Positions 1 to 5,202 of a DNA stretch of 5,654 nt are shown in pieces. The translations under genes were made by a program, and so were the position numbers. Source of the DNA: Pleomorphochaeta sp964545735 (GTDB taxonomy: Bacteria > Spirochaetota > Spirochaetia > Sphaerochaetales > Sphaerochaetaceae); contig CAZJGS010000152.1 in the NCBI GenBank assembly GCA_964545735.1, positions 1 to 5,654 on the forward strand, given 5' to 3'. Every line of letters begins with the position of its first letter. The first letter of the stretch is position 1. Below the pieces are notes generated by a model that saw nothing but the letters and a program-made list of their open reading frames with translations, had not been told where the DNA came from and made no database searches.

Positions 1-46
1 GATCCGCAAGATCATAAAACCCGTCGATTTCCGTTTTTTTACTCAT
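1..46 (-). CDS. Start of an unidentified downstream gene, truncated by window edge
   Basis: An ATG at 46, seven bases after the stop of the large adhesin-like gene, opens a frame reading MSKKTEIDGFYDLAD before the window ends. The tight spacing suggests it belongs to the same operon. No strong Shine-Dalgarno site is seen (only TAAG upstream), so it may depend on coupling to the upstream stop. There is no hydrophobic or prepilin leader in these 15 residues, so it is probably a cytoplasmic protein, but the product cannot be named. An A7 run lies at codons 3-5. Confidence 0.5.
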   Translation of the reverse strand, partial: MSKKTEIDGFYDLAD

Positions 47-53
47 AATCAAC

Positions 54-2723
54 TTACTGCTGAACGCTCGGCAGAAAGCCGGTCCTCTTCGCCCGGATCT
101 CCGCCTGGATGGCGAAATCGTCGAAATACACGTTGGTCGCGCCTTTTCCCATTGCGTGCAGACCCAGTTCTGAATCGCTGAACCCACCGGTATCTTGAGT
201 TAAAAGCTTGGTTTCGGAACTGCGAAAAATAGCTTTCGGTTCATCAACTGACGTTTCATCAAACCATCTCGCTTTCCCAAGCACATCAATATCTTTTGAA
301 ACCTCTGACAAGTTTATCGCGTCCCACTGAACAAGTGTAAAATAATCGTTATCCGTCGACCAGTCTGCCACATCATCGGGAGGCCAGCGGATATCATCAC
401 TACGAGGATATGCATGCCTTTCATCATCAGTGGGAACATCATTCGCCGTGCCGCTTCCGCTTGTGTCGCTGTAATATGCCCTGATATAATTGTCGCGTGG
501 CCGGGGGGAACCTGTAACCGTCGCGAGATCCGAACCCTCCACCAGAAGCGCGCCGGCTGCGAACGGATGCGTTATGGACCCGTCGGCATCCCGGGGCAGA
601 TTATTCAGTATAATAACACCAGCCGCGTCACCACCGGACCAGGTACCCGACGAAAGAATGGGAGTCCCGATTACCGTTCCTTCAGCGCCGTCAGACTGGG
701 TTACAATGTCTCCTTCTTCTATGGCAGTTGTCCCGCCGCTCGTAAAAGATACAGAAGCCCCTTCCTTAAGTCGAACCATGAGCGTCGCTTCGTTGACGGG
801 AAATTCATAATCGCCGGTAATCTTGATATCGTCGATGTACCAGCCTTCGTAGTTATTAAAAATGTTATCCCAGGTGTTAAATTCAAACCTCACCTTGATG
901 ACCTGCCCCACATAGTCATCCAGTATGATCTCGAGCTCGTCCCATGAGCTCATGACTTGCGGCAGCTTGTCCGCCGGGGTTGCCGGAGCCACGTAGGCTG
1001 GATCGATAATCTGGTACGATTTAAGTGTATTGCCCCCTTCATCCAGTATCTCAACATATTTCAAATCTTTAGCATTAATACGTTCAAAATAACCAGACAG
1101 CCAGTTATCCTCAGTATGATACCAGCTCCAGAATTTCAGGGTGGCGTTTGAAAAGCCGCAGAGGCTGATAGCGGGCGTTTCGATATACCCGCTGTTTGTT
1201 GCTCCTGTATTATAGTTCCAGGTTCCCTCCCGGCCATAGTACCAAGAGTGGCTTGAACTTTCAGATCTGTGCTCGGAGATGTGCCAGAGACCCGAGGCGG
1301 TCCATCCGTTCTCGCCGCTCTCAACATCGTCGAAGAAATCATTTTGTGACAGGTCCTTGTAGGCGAGCCATGCCAAGTCCGACTCGTTGGGGCCAGTTTT
1401 CTGCCATAAAACAATGGAAAGCTTTTGGTCAACAGGGACAATATTATTGTTGATATTATCCGGCCGCGGCCACATGCTATTGCTCCCGCGCAGAAAGGAC
1501 AGGCCGTAATAGTTCTCATCCGAATCCAGACGGAACGATATACCCGCAACGAAATACTTCGGAACCGGCGCCGGATCATAGCCCCAGTCAGGAGCCGGCG
1601 TTGTCTCTTCAAACCCGATATTAACCTGGGAATCATAACTCAGATAATTGCCCGCAAAGAGGTGAACCGTCTCCAGATTAACGGCCGTTGACGCCCAGTC
1701 AAGTGCTATTAAACTGACTTTTGGTGCTCCCGGCTGAGAATCTGTGCCGGTTACCTTTAATGCGCTGTCGCCGCCTATTGTTTTTATCACATGTGAACCC
1801 GCCAGCTCGCTCCAGTGGGACAGGTCTTCAAATGTGTCATTGAATGCTACTTTGTAAAAAACATTAAGGGGAACATTGTAGATAAGTTCACGCTTTGTTT
1901 CCAGTACGTTCCCCGGGTCAATGATCCCCGTGGAATGCAACTCGACAAATTTTTCGAGAATAATATGATTGGTGGAATCTAATGCAACACTGAACGTCCC
2001 GCCCGGATCATCTACCGGGGTGATCCCTTTCAGACGAGTCTCGCTGAGTTCTTTGTAGCTCCAGAGCCTGTTCGGCCGGGACGAACCATCGATTCTGAAC
2101 GTGCCGTTTATCTCGGGAAAGGCATTTGCAGATCCCGTCGATGTCTCAAGATCAATATAATTATTTGTGATGTTGTCCAAAGATTGTGATCCGGCGGGCC
2201 TGCTTACGGACATGACAGCCGCATCATCACTTATTGCCGCGGTGACGCCGCCCGAAATCGTGAAAGTCACATTTGGATCGCTCAGTATTGCATTCGTATA
2301 ATCATAGACTGTATCGTCTATCTTCAGGGAACCGGACGTCAGGCCCAGGCCGGTCGGAATTCCTCCGCATACCTTTGTGTTCAGAGTCTCGCTTCCAAAC
2401 GGATGATACGCTGTGGTTACATAATAATAGGGATATATATCAAGATGAAATTCCCCGTCATCGCCTGCGAGTGCATAATCCGTATCGTGCAGGGACTCCA
2501 GCTTATTATCACGCATATTTTTACCAGTATTGGCCAATTCGCTGTCGGCATACCGGAAGCCTGATTCGGCGAGATAATATGCCCTCACAGAATTGTTTCC
2601 CATAATGCGGCTCATCGTAGATGTTGAAAATAGAGAAAGCATGGCCGCGCCAAGAGCGGACATAATGACCATAGTTACGATAAGGCTGATCAAGATACTT
2701 CCCCTGTGACATATCCTAATCAT
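54..2723 (-). CDS. PilX/MshP-like anchor fused to a large MshQ-like lectin/adhesin body
   Basis: 889 residues. Residues 1-60 resemble PilX/MshP: short basic leader MIRICHRGS, hydrophobic helix ILISLIVTMVIMSALGAAML, then RIMGNNSVRAYYLAESGFRYAD. It lacks G|FTLIE, as PilX-type proteins often do. About 113-285 is a beta-rich region ending HSTGIIDPGN...RELIYNVPL. About 291-461 begins a LamG/concanavalin-like fold (FNDTFEDLSHW, YFVAGISFRLDSDENYYGLSF). About 462-638 looks like the MAM-like jelly roll seen with immune-inhibitor-A-type peptidases (GLWHISE, SSHSWYYG, GATNSGYIETPAISL, NYEGWYIDDIKI). About 645-740 has a Gly-rich beta module (GDIVTQSDGAEGTVIGTP, SGTWSGGDAAGVIILNN). About 770-875 seems to finish the LamG-like fold (DYFTLVQWDAIN, GLHAMGKGATNVYFDDFAI). 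Cysteines are few (5, 119, 522). It probably sits at the pilus tip or outer surface and binds glycans. Coupled to the upstream gene by an 8-bp overlap. Domain names come from sequence pattern only. Confidence 0.8.
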   Translation of the reverse strand: MIRICHRGSILISLIVTMVIMSALGAAMLSLFSTSTMSRIMGNNSVRAYYLAESGFRYADSELANTGKNMRDNKLESLHDTDYALAGDDGEFHLDIYPYYYVTTAYHPFGSETLNTKVCGGIPTGLGLTSGSLKIDDTVYDYTNAILSDPNVTFTISGGVTAAISDDAAVMSVSRPAGSQSLDNITNNYIDLETSTGSANAFPEINGTFRIDGSSRPNRLWSYKELSETRLKGITPVDDPGGTFSVALDSTNHIILEKFVELHSTGIIDPGNVLETKRELIYNVPLNVFYKVAFNDTFEDLSHWSELAGSHVIKTIGGDSALKVTGTDSQPGAPKVSLIALDWASTAVNLETVHLFAGNYLSYDSQVNIGFEETTPAPDWGYDPAPVPKYFVAGISFRLDSDENYYGLSFLRGSNSMWPRPDNINNNIVPVDQKLSIVLWQKTGPNESDLAWLAYKDLSQNDFFDDVESGENGWTASGLWHISEHRSESSSHSWYYGREGTWNYNTGATNSGYIETPAISLCGFSNATLKFWSWYHTEDNWLSGYFERINAKDLKYVEILDEGGNTLKSYQIIDPAYVAPATPADKLPQVMSSWDELEIILDDYVGQVIKVRFEFNTWDNIFNNYEGWYIDDIKITGDYEFPVNEATLMVRLKEGASVSFTSGGTTAIEEGDIVTQSDGAEGTVIGTPILSSGTWSGGDAAGVIILNNLPRDADGSITHPFAAGALLVEGSDLATVTGSPRPRDNYIRAYYSDTSGSGTANDVPTDDERHAYPRSDDIRWPPDDVADWSTDNDYFTLVQWDAINLSEVSKDIDVLGKARWFDETSVDEPKAIFRSSETKLLTQDTGGFSDSELGLHAMGKGATNVYFDDFAIQAEIRAKRTGFLPSVQQ

Positions 2724-3255
2724 CAGGGATCCCCCCCCTGTTTTGATTATTTCTGGGATTTACTGTGGTGGAAAATTCAATATCGTTGTCACCTTCGTAA
2801 CGTTCCAGTTCAAGCTTGATTTTGATGGCATATAAAGATTGGATTTTGATACCGACATCCCAGGCGGAGGCACCTTCATTTGGATTATACGTCAGGCTCA
2901 AGCTGTTCACGCGGTTTACGAGGATATCTCCTTCGCCATTTGGTGGATTAGCACCGAGGAAGATTTTGATTGTATCGTCATCTGAATCCAAGTAAATGGT
3001 CTGCAAGTTTCCATCAATCCTGCTGAAAGTTATACTGGACGGCTCCGCGCTTGTAACATCGGTAAGCTCGATCAACTCACGCCCCATCCGGGCCATGGCA
3101 AGCTGGGCATTCTGGGTAATAGAGGCATTATCTCTTGCGAAAAGATAACCCTTCATCCCTGTGACGATTGCCATGCCTGCCACAGTCATCATGATACCCC
3201 CGATGACAAGGACAGCTATTATCTCGATAAGTGTGAAGCCGGCCTGTTTTTTCAT
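2716..3255 (-). CDS. PilW/GspJ-like minor pilin (MshO position)
   Basis: A 179-residue prepilin. The very short leader MKKQAG is cut before FTLIEIIAVLVIGGIMMTVAG (Glu +5 = residue 11). After the helix, residues 41-64 (RDNASITQNAQLAMARMGREL and following) carry the 'Q...QLAMxRMxREL' signature typical of PilW and GspJ-type minor pilins. The remainder is beta-rich (SSITFSR, TIYLDSDDDTIKIFLG, LSLTYNP, LYAIKIKLELERY) and ends FSTTVNPRNN then QNRGGIPDD. There are no cysteines. In MSHA operons this is the mshO place. The stop codon overlaps the start of the next gene by 8 bp (ATGATTAG), so the two are likely translationally coupled. A run of eight G in its last codons doubles as the ribosome site of the next gene. 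Family membership is firm; the MshO equivalence rests on order. Confidence 0.88.
   Translation of the reverse strand: MKKQAGFTLIEIIAVLVIGGIMMTVAGMAIVTGMKGYLFARDNASITQNAQLAMARMGRELIELTDVTSAEPSSITFSRIDGNLQTIYLDSDDDTIKIFLGANPPNGEGDILVNRVNSLSLTYNPNEGASAWDVGIKIQSLYAIKIKLELERYEGDNDIEFSTTVNPRNNQNRGGIPDD
2731..2738 (-). promoter_or_regulatory. G8 tract acting as ribosome site of the large adhesin-like gene
   Basis: Eight consecutive G on the minus strand (in AGG GGG GGG, Arg-Gly-Gly, of the upstream gene) lie seven bases before the ATG at 2723. This is the only Shine-Dalgarno-like sequence for that gene. A homopolymer of this length is prone to slippage. A length change would shift the last codons of the upstream gene and its stop, so also the stop/start overlap. 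Confidence 0.5.
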
Positions 3256-3259
3256 TTTT

Positions 3260-3264
3260 CCCCT
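3260..3264 (-). promoter_or_regulatory. Shine-Dalgarno site of the PilW/GspJ-like gene
   Basis: AGGGG on the minus strand lies four bases before the ATG at 3255. Spacing is slightly short but the match is clear. It supports the start that gives the six-residue leader MKKQAG. Confidence 0.55.
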
Positions 3265-3268
3265 AAAT

Positions 3269-3371
3269 CAGTGGACCAGTGGACAGTGAACAGTGGTCAG
3301 AATGGAAGCGGAACAGTCTTTTATCCTGAACTGATCACTAACCACTGACCACCGTCCACTGTCACACTGTC
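3269..3371. repeat. Opposed arrays of a 7-bp repeat (CAGTGGA/CAGTGGT)
   Basis: The plus strand carries four consecutive heptamers, CAGTGGA, CAGTGGA, CAGTGAA, CAGTGGT, then CAG (3269-3300, with one extra C at 3276). After a 30-bp spacer, the minus strand carries variants CAGTGTGA, CAGTGGA, CGGTGGT, CAGTGGT, TAGTGAT, CAG (3331-3369). The arms are therefore imperfect inverted repeats and could form a long stem in the mRNA. They occupy most of the 123-bp gap between the V/I-like and W/J-like genes. Heptanucleotide tandem arrays of this general sort are known dispersed repeats in bacteria; a function here is unknown. Confidence 0.75.
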
Positions 3372-3378
3372 TTCCGAC

Positions 3379-3810
3379 CTATTTCGTAAAAAGGGCTGCC
3401 AGTCTTTGCTCACCGTTCTCGTCCGCAATAGACACTTTGAGGATCGTACTCCCGCCGGCATCAAATGAAATATAATCATTATATGTAATTGTGTACGGAC
3501 CGAAATACGGACAACCCTCACATCTGTCATCTGCATTTTTGTAGCCGTTATCTACGTGGGTTTGAAACGTCATCAGGGGTCTGGACGATTCCTCCAGTAA
3601 TTCTTTGTAGTCCATCGTCATCTTTTCCATAACCCCGTTCAGTTTAAAGGCATACTGCACACTTGTGAGAGGTTCCACACTTCCCGTCAGGCTTGTTCCC
3701 ATTACCTGAACGAACATGGCGCCGAGGATAGCCGCCACCATTATTGCTACAATCACCTCGACAAGCGTAAATCCATCCCGGTGGGTTCTAAACTGGACAG
3801 CGTGTTTCAT
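3379..3810 (-). CDS. PilV/GspI-like minor pilin (MshD position) with CxxC
   Basis: A 143-residue prepilin-type protein. The leader MKHAVQFRTHRDG ends in Gly before FTLVEVIVAIMVAAILGAMF (Glu +5 = residue 18). The FTLVEVxVAIxVxxI pattern is typical of PilV/GspI-class minor pilins. The globular part is short (about 100 residues) and contains CEGC at 97-100 followed by PYFGPYTITYND, then a strand-rich end ILKVSIADENGEQRLAALFTK. Those two are its only cysteines. Two cysteines in a CxxC could form a tight disulfide or bind a metal; neither can be decided here. It is placed between the H-like and W/J-like genes, as mshD is in MSHA loci. The start follows a Shine-Dalgarno-like GGTGAGGGG. The prepilin assignment is secure; the exact minor-pilin class is less so because the C-terminal domain is not recognised. 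Confidence 0.85.
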   Translation of the reverse strand: MKHAVQFRTHRDGFTLVEVIVAIMVAAILGAMFVQVMGTSLTGSVEPLTSVQYAFKLNGVMEKMTMDYKELLEESSRPLMTFQTHVDNGYKNADDRCEGCPYFGPYTITYNDYISFDAGGSTILKVSIADENGEQRLAALFTK

Positions 3811-3821
3811 TGCATTGTTTT

Positions 3822-3830
3822 CCCCTCACC
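3822..3830 (-). promoter_or_regulatory. Ribosome binding site supplied by the hairpin repeat
   Basis: On the minus strand GGTGAGGGG (3822-3830) precedes the ATG at 3810 with an 11-nt gap counted from the last G. GGTGA/GAGG match the anti-Shine-Dalgarno sequence, and no other purine-rich site is nearer. The match is in the outer flank of the GC-rich repeat, so the repeat seems to provide the translation signal. The spacing is long, so strength is uncertain. Confidence 0.5.
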
Positions 3831-3862
3831 CCAGCCCTCTCCCCCAGGTGGAGAGGGGGGTG
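3822..3862. repeat. GC-rich hairpin repeat between minor pilin genes
   Basis: CCCTCTCC (3835-3842) and GGAGAGGG (3850-3857) form an 8-bp perfect stem with a 7-nt loop, flanked by CCCCTCACCCCAG on one side and GGGTGG on the other. It looks like the CCCTCACCCxxxCCCTCTCCC repeat found scattered in many bacterial genomes, whose spurious translation (PSPQPSPPGGEGG here, plus strand) is familiar. It fills most of the 53-bp gap and begins right after the upstream gene's stop. It could stabilise or attenuate the polycistronic message. Confidence 0.7.
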
Positions 3863-3863
3863 G

Positions 3864-4364
3864 TCATGGTATAAATCCCGTGTTCTTTGTGATCATGATG
3901 GTTTCTGATTTTGTTTCATTATATGTAACTATAATATTTATGTCATTAGCCGCTGGTGGGGGGGTAGCCGATGCATCGGTATAAGGTTTTCCCCAGGAAT
4001 CAAAGGAGACAGTCGCTACATTTACAGTCATTCCCGTCGGAATACCCCTATCATCAACGAAGACAACCGTGGGCGCATCCTCTCCCGGCAGATCAACAAG
4101 GGTCTTGCTTCCTCCGGTATATTTGAACAGAGAATATGTTTTACCGGAAAAATCAATTCCCCATACGATATCGGTATTCATGGCGCGTGCCTGGGCATAG
4201 CGGAGGTGGCCTTTGATAATCGCTGTTTGTGATGTCAGATCATAATCAGAGGTTGAATAAACGCCGGATATCATGGCAGTGGTGCCGAGAATAGCGATAA
4301 CAATAAGAACCGCGATGATTTCAATCATTGTAAAGCCGCGGCTGTTTTTTTTAAAATGTTTCAT
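3864..4364 (-). CDS. GspH/FimT-like minor pseudopilin (MshC position)
   Basis: A 166-residue prepilin-family protein. The leader MKHFKKNSRG is cut before FTMIEIIAVLIVIAILG (mature Glu +5 = residue 15), followed by the membrane helix to about residue 34. Residues 46-166 fit a GspH/FimT-type pseudopilin domain: SQTAIIKGHLRYAQARAM in the helix, WGIDFSGKTYSLF near 68-80, the FDSWGKPYTD turn at 121-130, and a closing strand ending ITKNTGFIP. Such proteins sit in the minor-pilin tip/initiation complex at the inner membrane and fibre tip. It is the first gene after the two pilins, the place of mshC in MSHA operons. There is no clear Shine-Dalgarno site. An A8 run at codons 5-7 and a C7 run near codons 134-136 are potential slippage sites. 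The family call is firm; the role is by analogy. Confidence 0.87.
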   Translation of the reverse strand: MKHFKKNSRGFTMIEIIAVLIVIAILGTTAMISGVYSTSDYDLTSQTAIIKGHLRYAQARAMNTDIVWGIDFSGKTYSLFKYTGGSKTLVDLPGEDAPTVVFVDDRGIPTGMTVNVATVSFDSWGKPYTDASATPPPAANDINIIVTYNETKSETIMITKNTGFIP

Positions 4365-4560
4365 AGTCTGTAATATTTTACCCGGTTGGAATTTTTCTTG
4401 ATTCCCCTTTATAAAAGGAAGATTTTATAACGTTATTTCCCGGGATTGTACCGTGGTTAAATCATTACCATAGTTTTAATTTATCTTCATTAATTAAGTT
4501 GTTTTTATGATTTTCTGTTGAAATTTCAAGGAAGGCGCCGGGTTAGAGAAATAAACAGGC
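4365..4560. other. AT-rich intergenic spacer with short palindromes
   Basis: No gene is evident. The stretch is far more AT-rich than its surroundings and contains a perfect 12-bp palindrome TTGAAATTTCAA (4518-4529), an 8-bp palindrome TTAATTAA (4490-4497), and a small CCTTT/AAAGG hairpin around 4406-4418. These fit a regulatory region upstream of the minor-pilin genes (read leftward). No known operator is recognised. Confidence 0.4.
4424..4452 (-). promoter_or_regulatory. Possible promoter for the minor pilin genes
   Basis: In the AT-rich part of the 279-bp gap, the minus strand carries TATAAA (4424-4429) as a -10 candidate, 17 bp downstream of GGTACA (4447-4452), a poor -35. This would place the start of transcription about 50 bp before the next ATG. 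The -10 is good and the -35 weak, so this is only a candidate. Confidence 0.25.
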
Positions 4561-4626
4561 AGCGTGGGGACTCTGTGCCCCGCGGAGGAGGCACGCTACT
4601 GGATTCCCGCCTATGCGGGAATGACA
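4561..4626. repeat. dRS3-like palindromic intergenic repeat
   Basis: The core at 4603-4622 is ATTCCC-N8-GGGAAT. It forms a perfect 8-bp stem (ATTCCCGC/GCGGGAAT) with loop CTAT and is flanked by CTGG and GACAG, like the very common 'CTGGATTCCCGC...GCGGGAATGAC' repeat of many proteobacterial genomes. The ATTCCC-N8-GGGAAT spacing is that of neisserial dRS3 elements. Immediately left, AGCGTG (4561-4566) and CACGCT (4592-4597) bracket a second imperfect hairpin with GGGG (4566-4569) and CCCC (4578-4581). The element begins 21 bp past the stop of the second pilin. No T-run follows on the minus strand, so it is not a classical terminator, though it could protect the 3' end of the message. Confidence 0.72.
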
Positions 4627-4643
4627 GACTTTTTACAAGCGCG

Positions 4644-5027
4644 TCAATTAATGAATTCTATAATTTCCCACTTATACGGTTTATCGGGGTTATCGTTTTC
4701 CTCGGGGGTTCTGGATACCACAGCTTGCCGGTTGAAACTGTCGGACCGAAGAAGGTTGGTACCATCTACTGTAAAGCCTTTCAAGCCGGATGTAATTTTA
4801 ACGACCGTATATTCTATCCTGTCGGCCTTCCACTTGCCCCAGGCCAGATTTTCCCTCGCGTTCAGTTCGCTGACGGCGGTTTTCAGGGCTGCCTCCGCGG
4901 CGTCCTGCGGAATAGCGAAATACCTCGGAACCGCGACGGCTATCAGTACGCCCAGTATGATCAGGACCGCTATGATCTCGAGGAGGGTGAATCCTTTCCG
5001 GTCCACTGTTGGCATCCTTCTAGTCAT
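4644..5027 (-). CDS. Second short type IV pilin (MshA/MshB-like), paralogue of the preceding pilin
   Basis: A 127-residue prepilin. From the ATG at 5027 the leader is MTRRMPTVDRKG, a 12-residue basic class III signal peptide cut after Gly before FTLLEIIAVLIILG, with Glu at +5. The open frame extends upstream to 5117, but that extension reads through the terminator stem and adds a hydrophobic stretch atypical before a prepilin leader, so the internal ATG is preferred. Its ribosome site is weak (GGACAAGAA). An ATG at 5015 would leave a leader of eight residues but has AGAAGG directly abutting it. The mature 115 residues share the Pro-Arg-Tyr-Phe and Ala-rich helix with the neighbour, then diverge into a shorter, cysteine-free C-terminal domain. 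The order of two pilins before the minor pseudopilins recalls mshB/mshA. It may be a minor or priming pilin; the data do not tell which of the pair is the main subunit. Confidence 0.88.
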   Translation of the reverse strand: MTRRMPTVDRKGFTLLEIIAVLIILGVLIAVAVPRYFAIPQDAAEAALKTAVSELNARENLAWGKWKADRIEYTVVKITSGLKGFTVDGTNLLRSDSFNRQAVVSRTPEENDNPDKPYKWEIIEFIN

Positions 5028-5053
5028 TTCTTGTCCATGGACAGTAAAATTGT

Positions 5054-5080
5054 GGAGCAGACGATACCGGAGCAGTCTGC
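5054..5080. repeat. Short direct/inverted repeat upstream of second pilin
   Basis: GGAGCAG occurs twice (5054-5060 and 5069-5075). Overlapping these, GCAGAC (5057-5062) and GTCTGC (5075-5080) form a 6-bp inverted repeat with a 12-nt spacer. The element lies between the terminator and the start of the second pilin gene, so it could be an operator or a 5'-leader hairpin. Nothing links it to a known regulator, and chance is possible at this size. Confidence 0.3.
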
Positions 5081-5094
5081 GAAATCTGTGGATT

Positions 5095-5128
5095 AAAAAA
5101 ATAAGGAGGGGAAACACAACCCCCCTCC
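5095..5128 (-). terminator. Intrinsic terminator after the first pilin gene
   Basis: On the minus strand a 7-bp GC-rich stem (GGAGGGG, 5122-5128, with CCCCTCC, 5105-5111; 10-nt loop) is followed by TTA and then seven T (5095-5101). That is the layout of a rho-independent terminator for leftward transcription. On the plus strand the hairpin is not followed by a T-run, so it works in one direction only. It sits between the two pilin genes and should reduce read-through from the first to the second. Confidence 0.78.
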
Positions 5129-5202
5129 CTGTTTACCCCCAAAGAACCCACTTATCTTTCAATCTCACATCCTCTTTCCGCAAGATTTATCATACTGTCT
5201 TT

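Noticed and set aside
1136..1636. Minus-strand 166-codon frame inside the adhesin-like gene
   Set aside because: Out-of-frame shadow of the 889-residue gene, Arg/Ser/Thr-rich, with no domain or ribosome site.
3269..3371. CRISPR-like array
   Set aside because: Units are only 7 bp, contiguous with no unique spacers, and reverse orientation midway. They are simple heptamer repeats.
3781..3984. Plus-strand small frame with PSPQPSPPGGEGG
   Set aside because: This is the familiar spurious translation of the CCCTCTCC-type repeat; the remainder is antisense to the pseudopilin genes.
4603..4622. Intrinsic terminator after the second pilin
   Set aside because: The hairpin is perfect but no T-run follows on the minus strand, so it is better explained as a dispersed palindromic repeat.
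5028..5105. Sigma-54 promoter before the second pilin
   Set aside because: The nearest match (GGTATCGTCTGC) has eight rather than ten bases between the GG and GC elements, so the spacing is wrong.
5028..5117. Longer N-terminus of the second pilin beginning at 5117
   Set aside because: It would code through the terminator stem and adds a hydrophobic, Arg-rich stretch unlike a prepilin leader. The ATG at 5027 gives a normal 12-residue leader.
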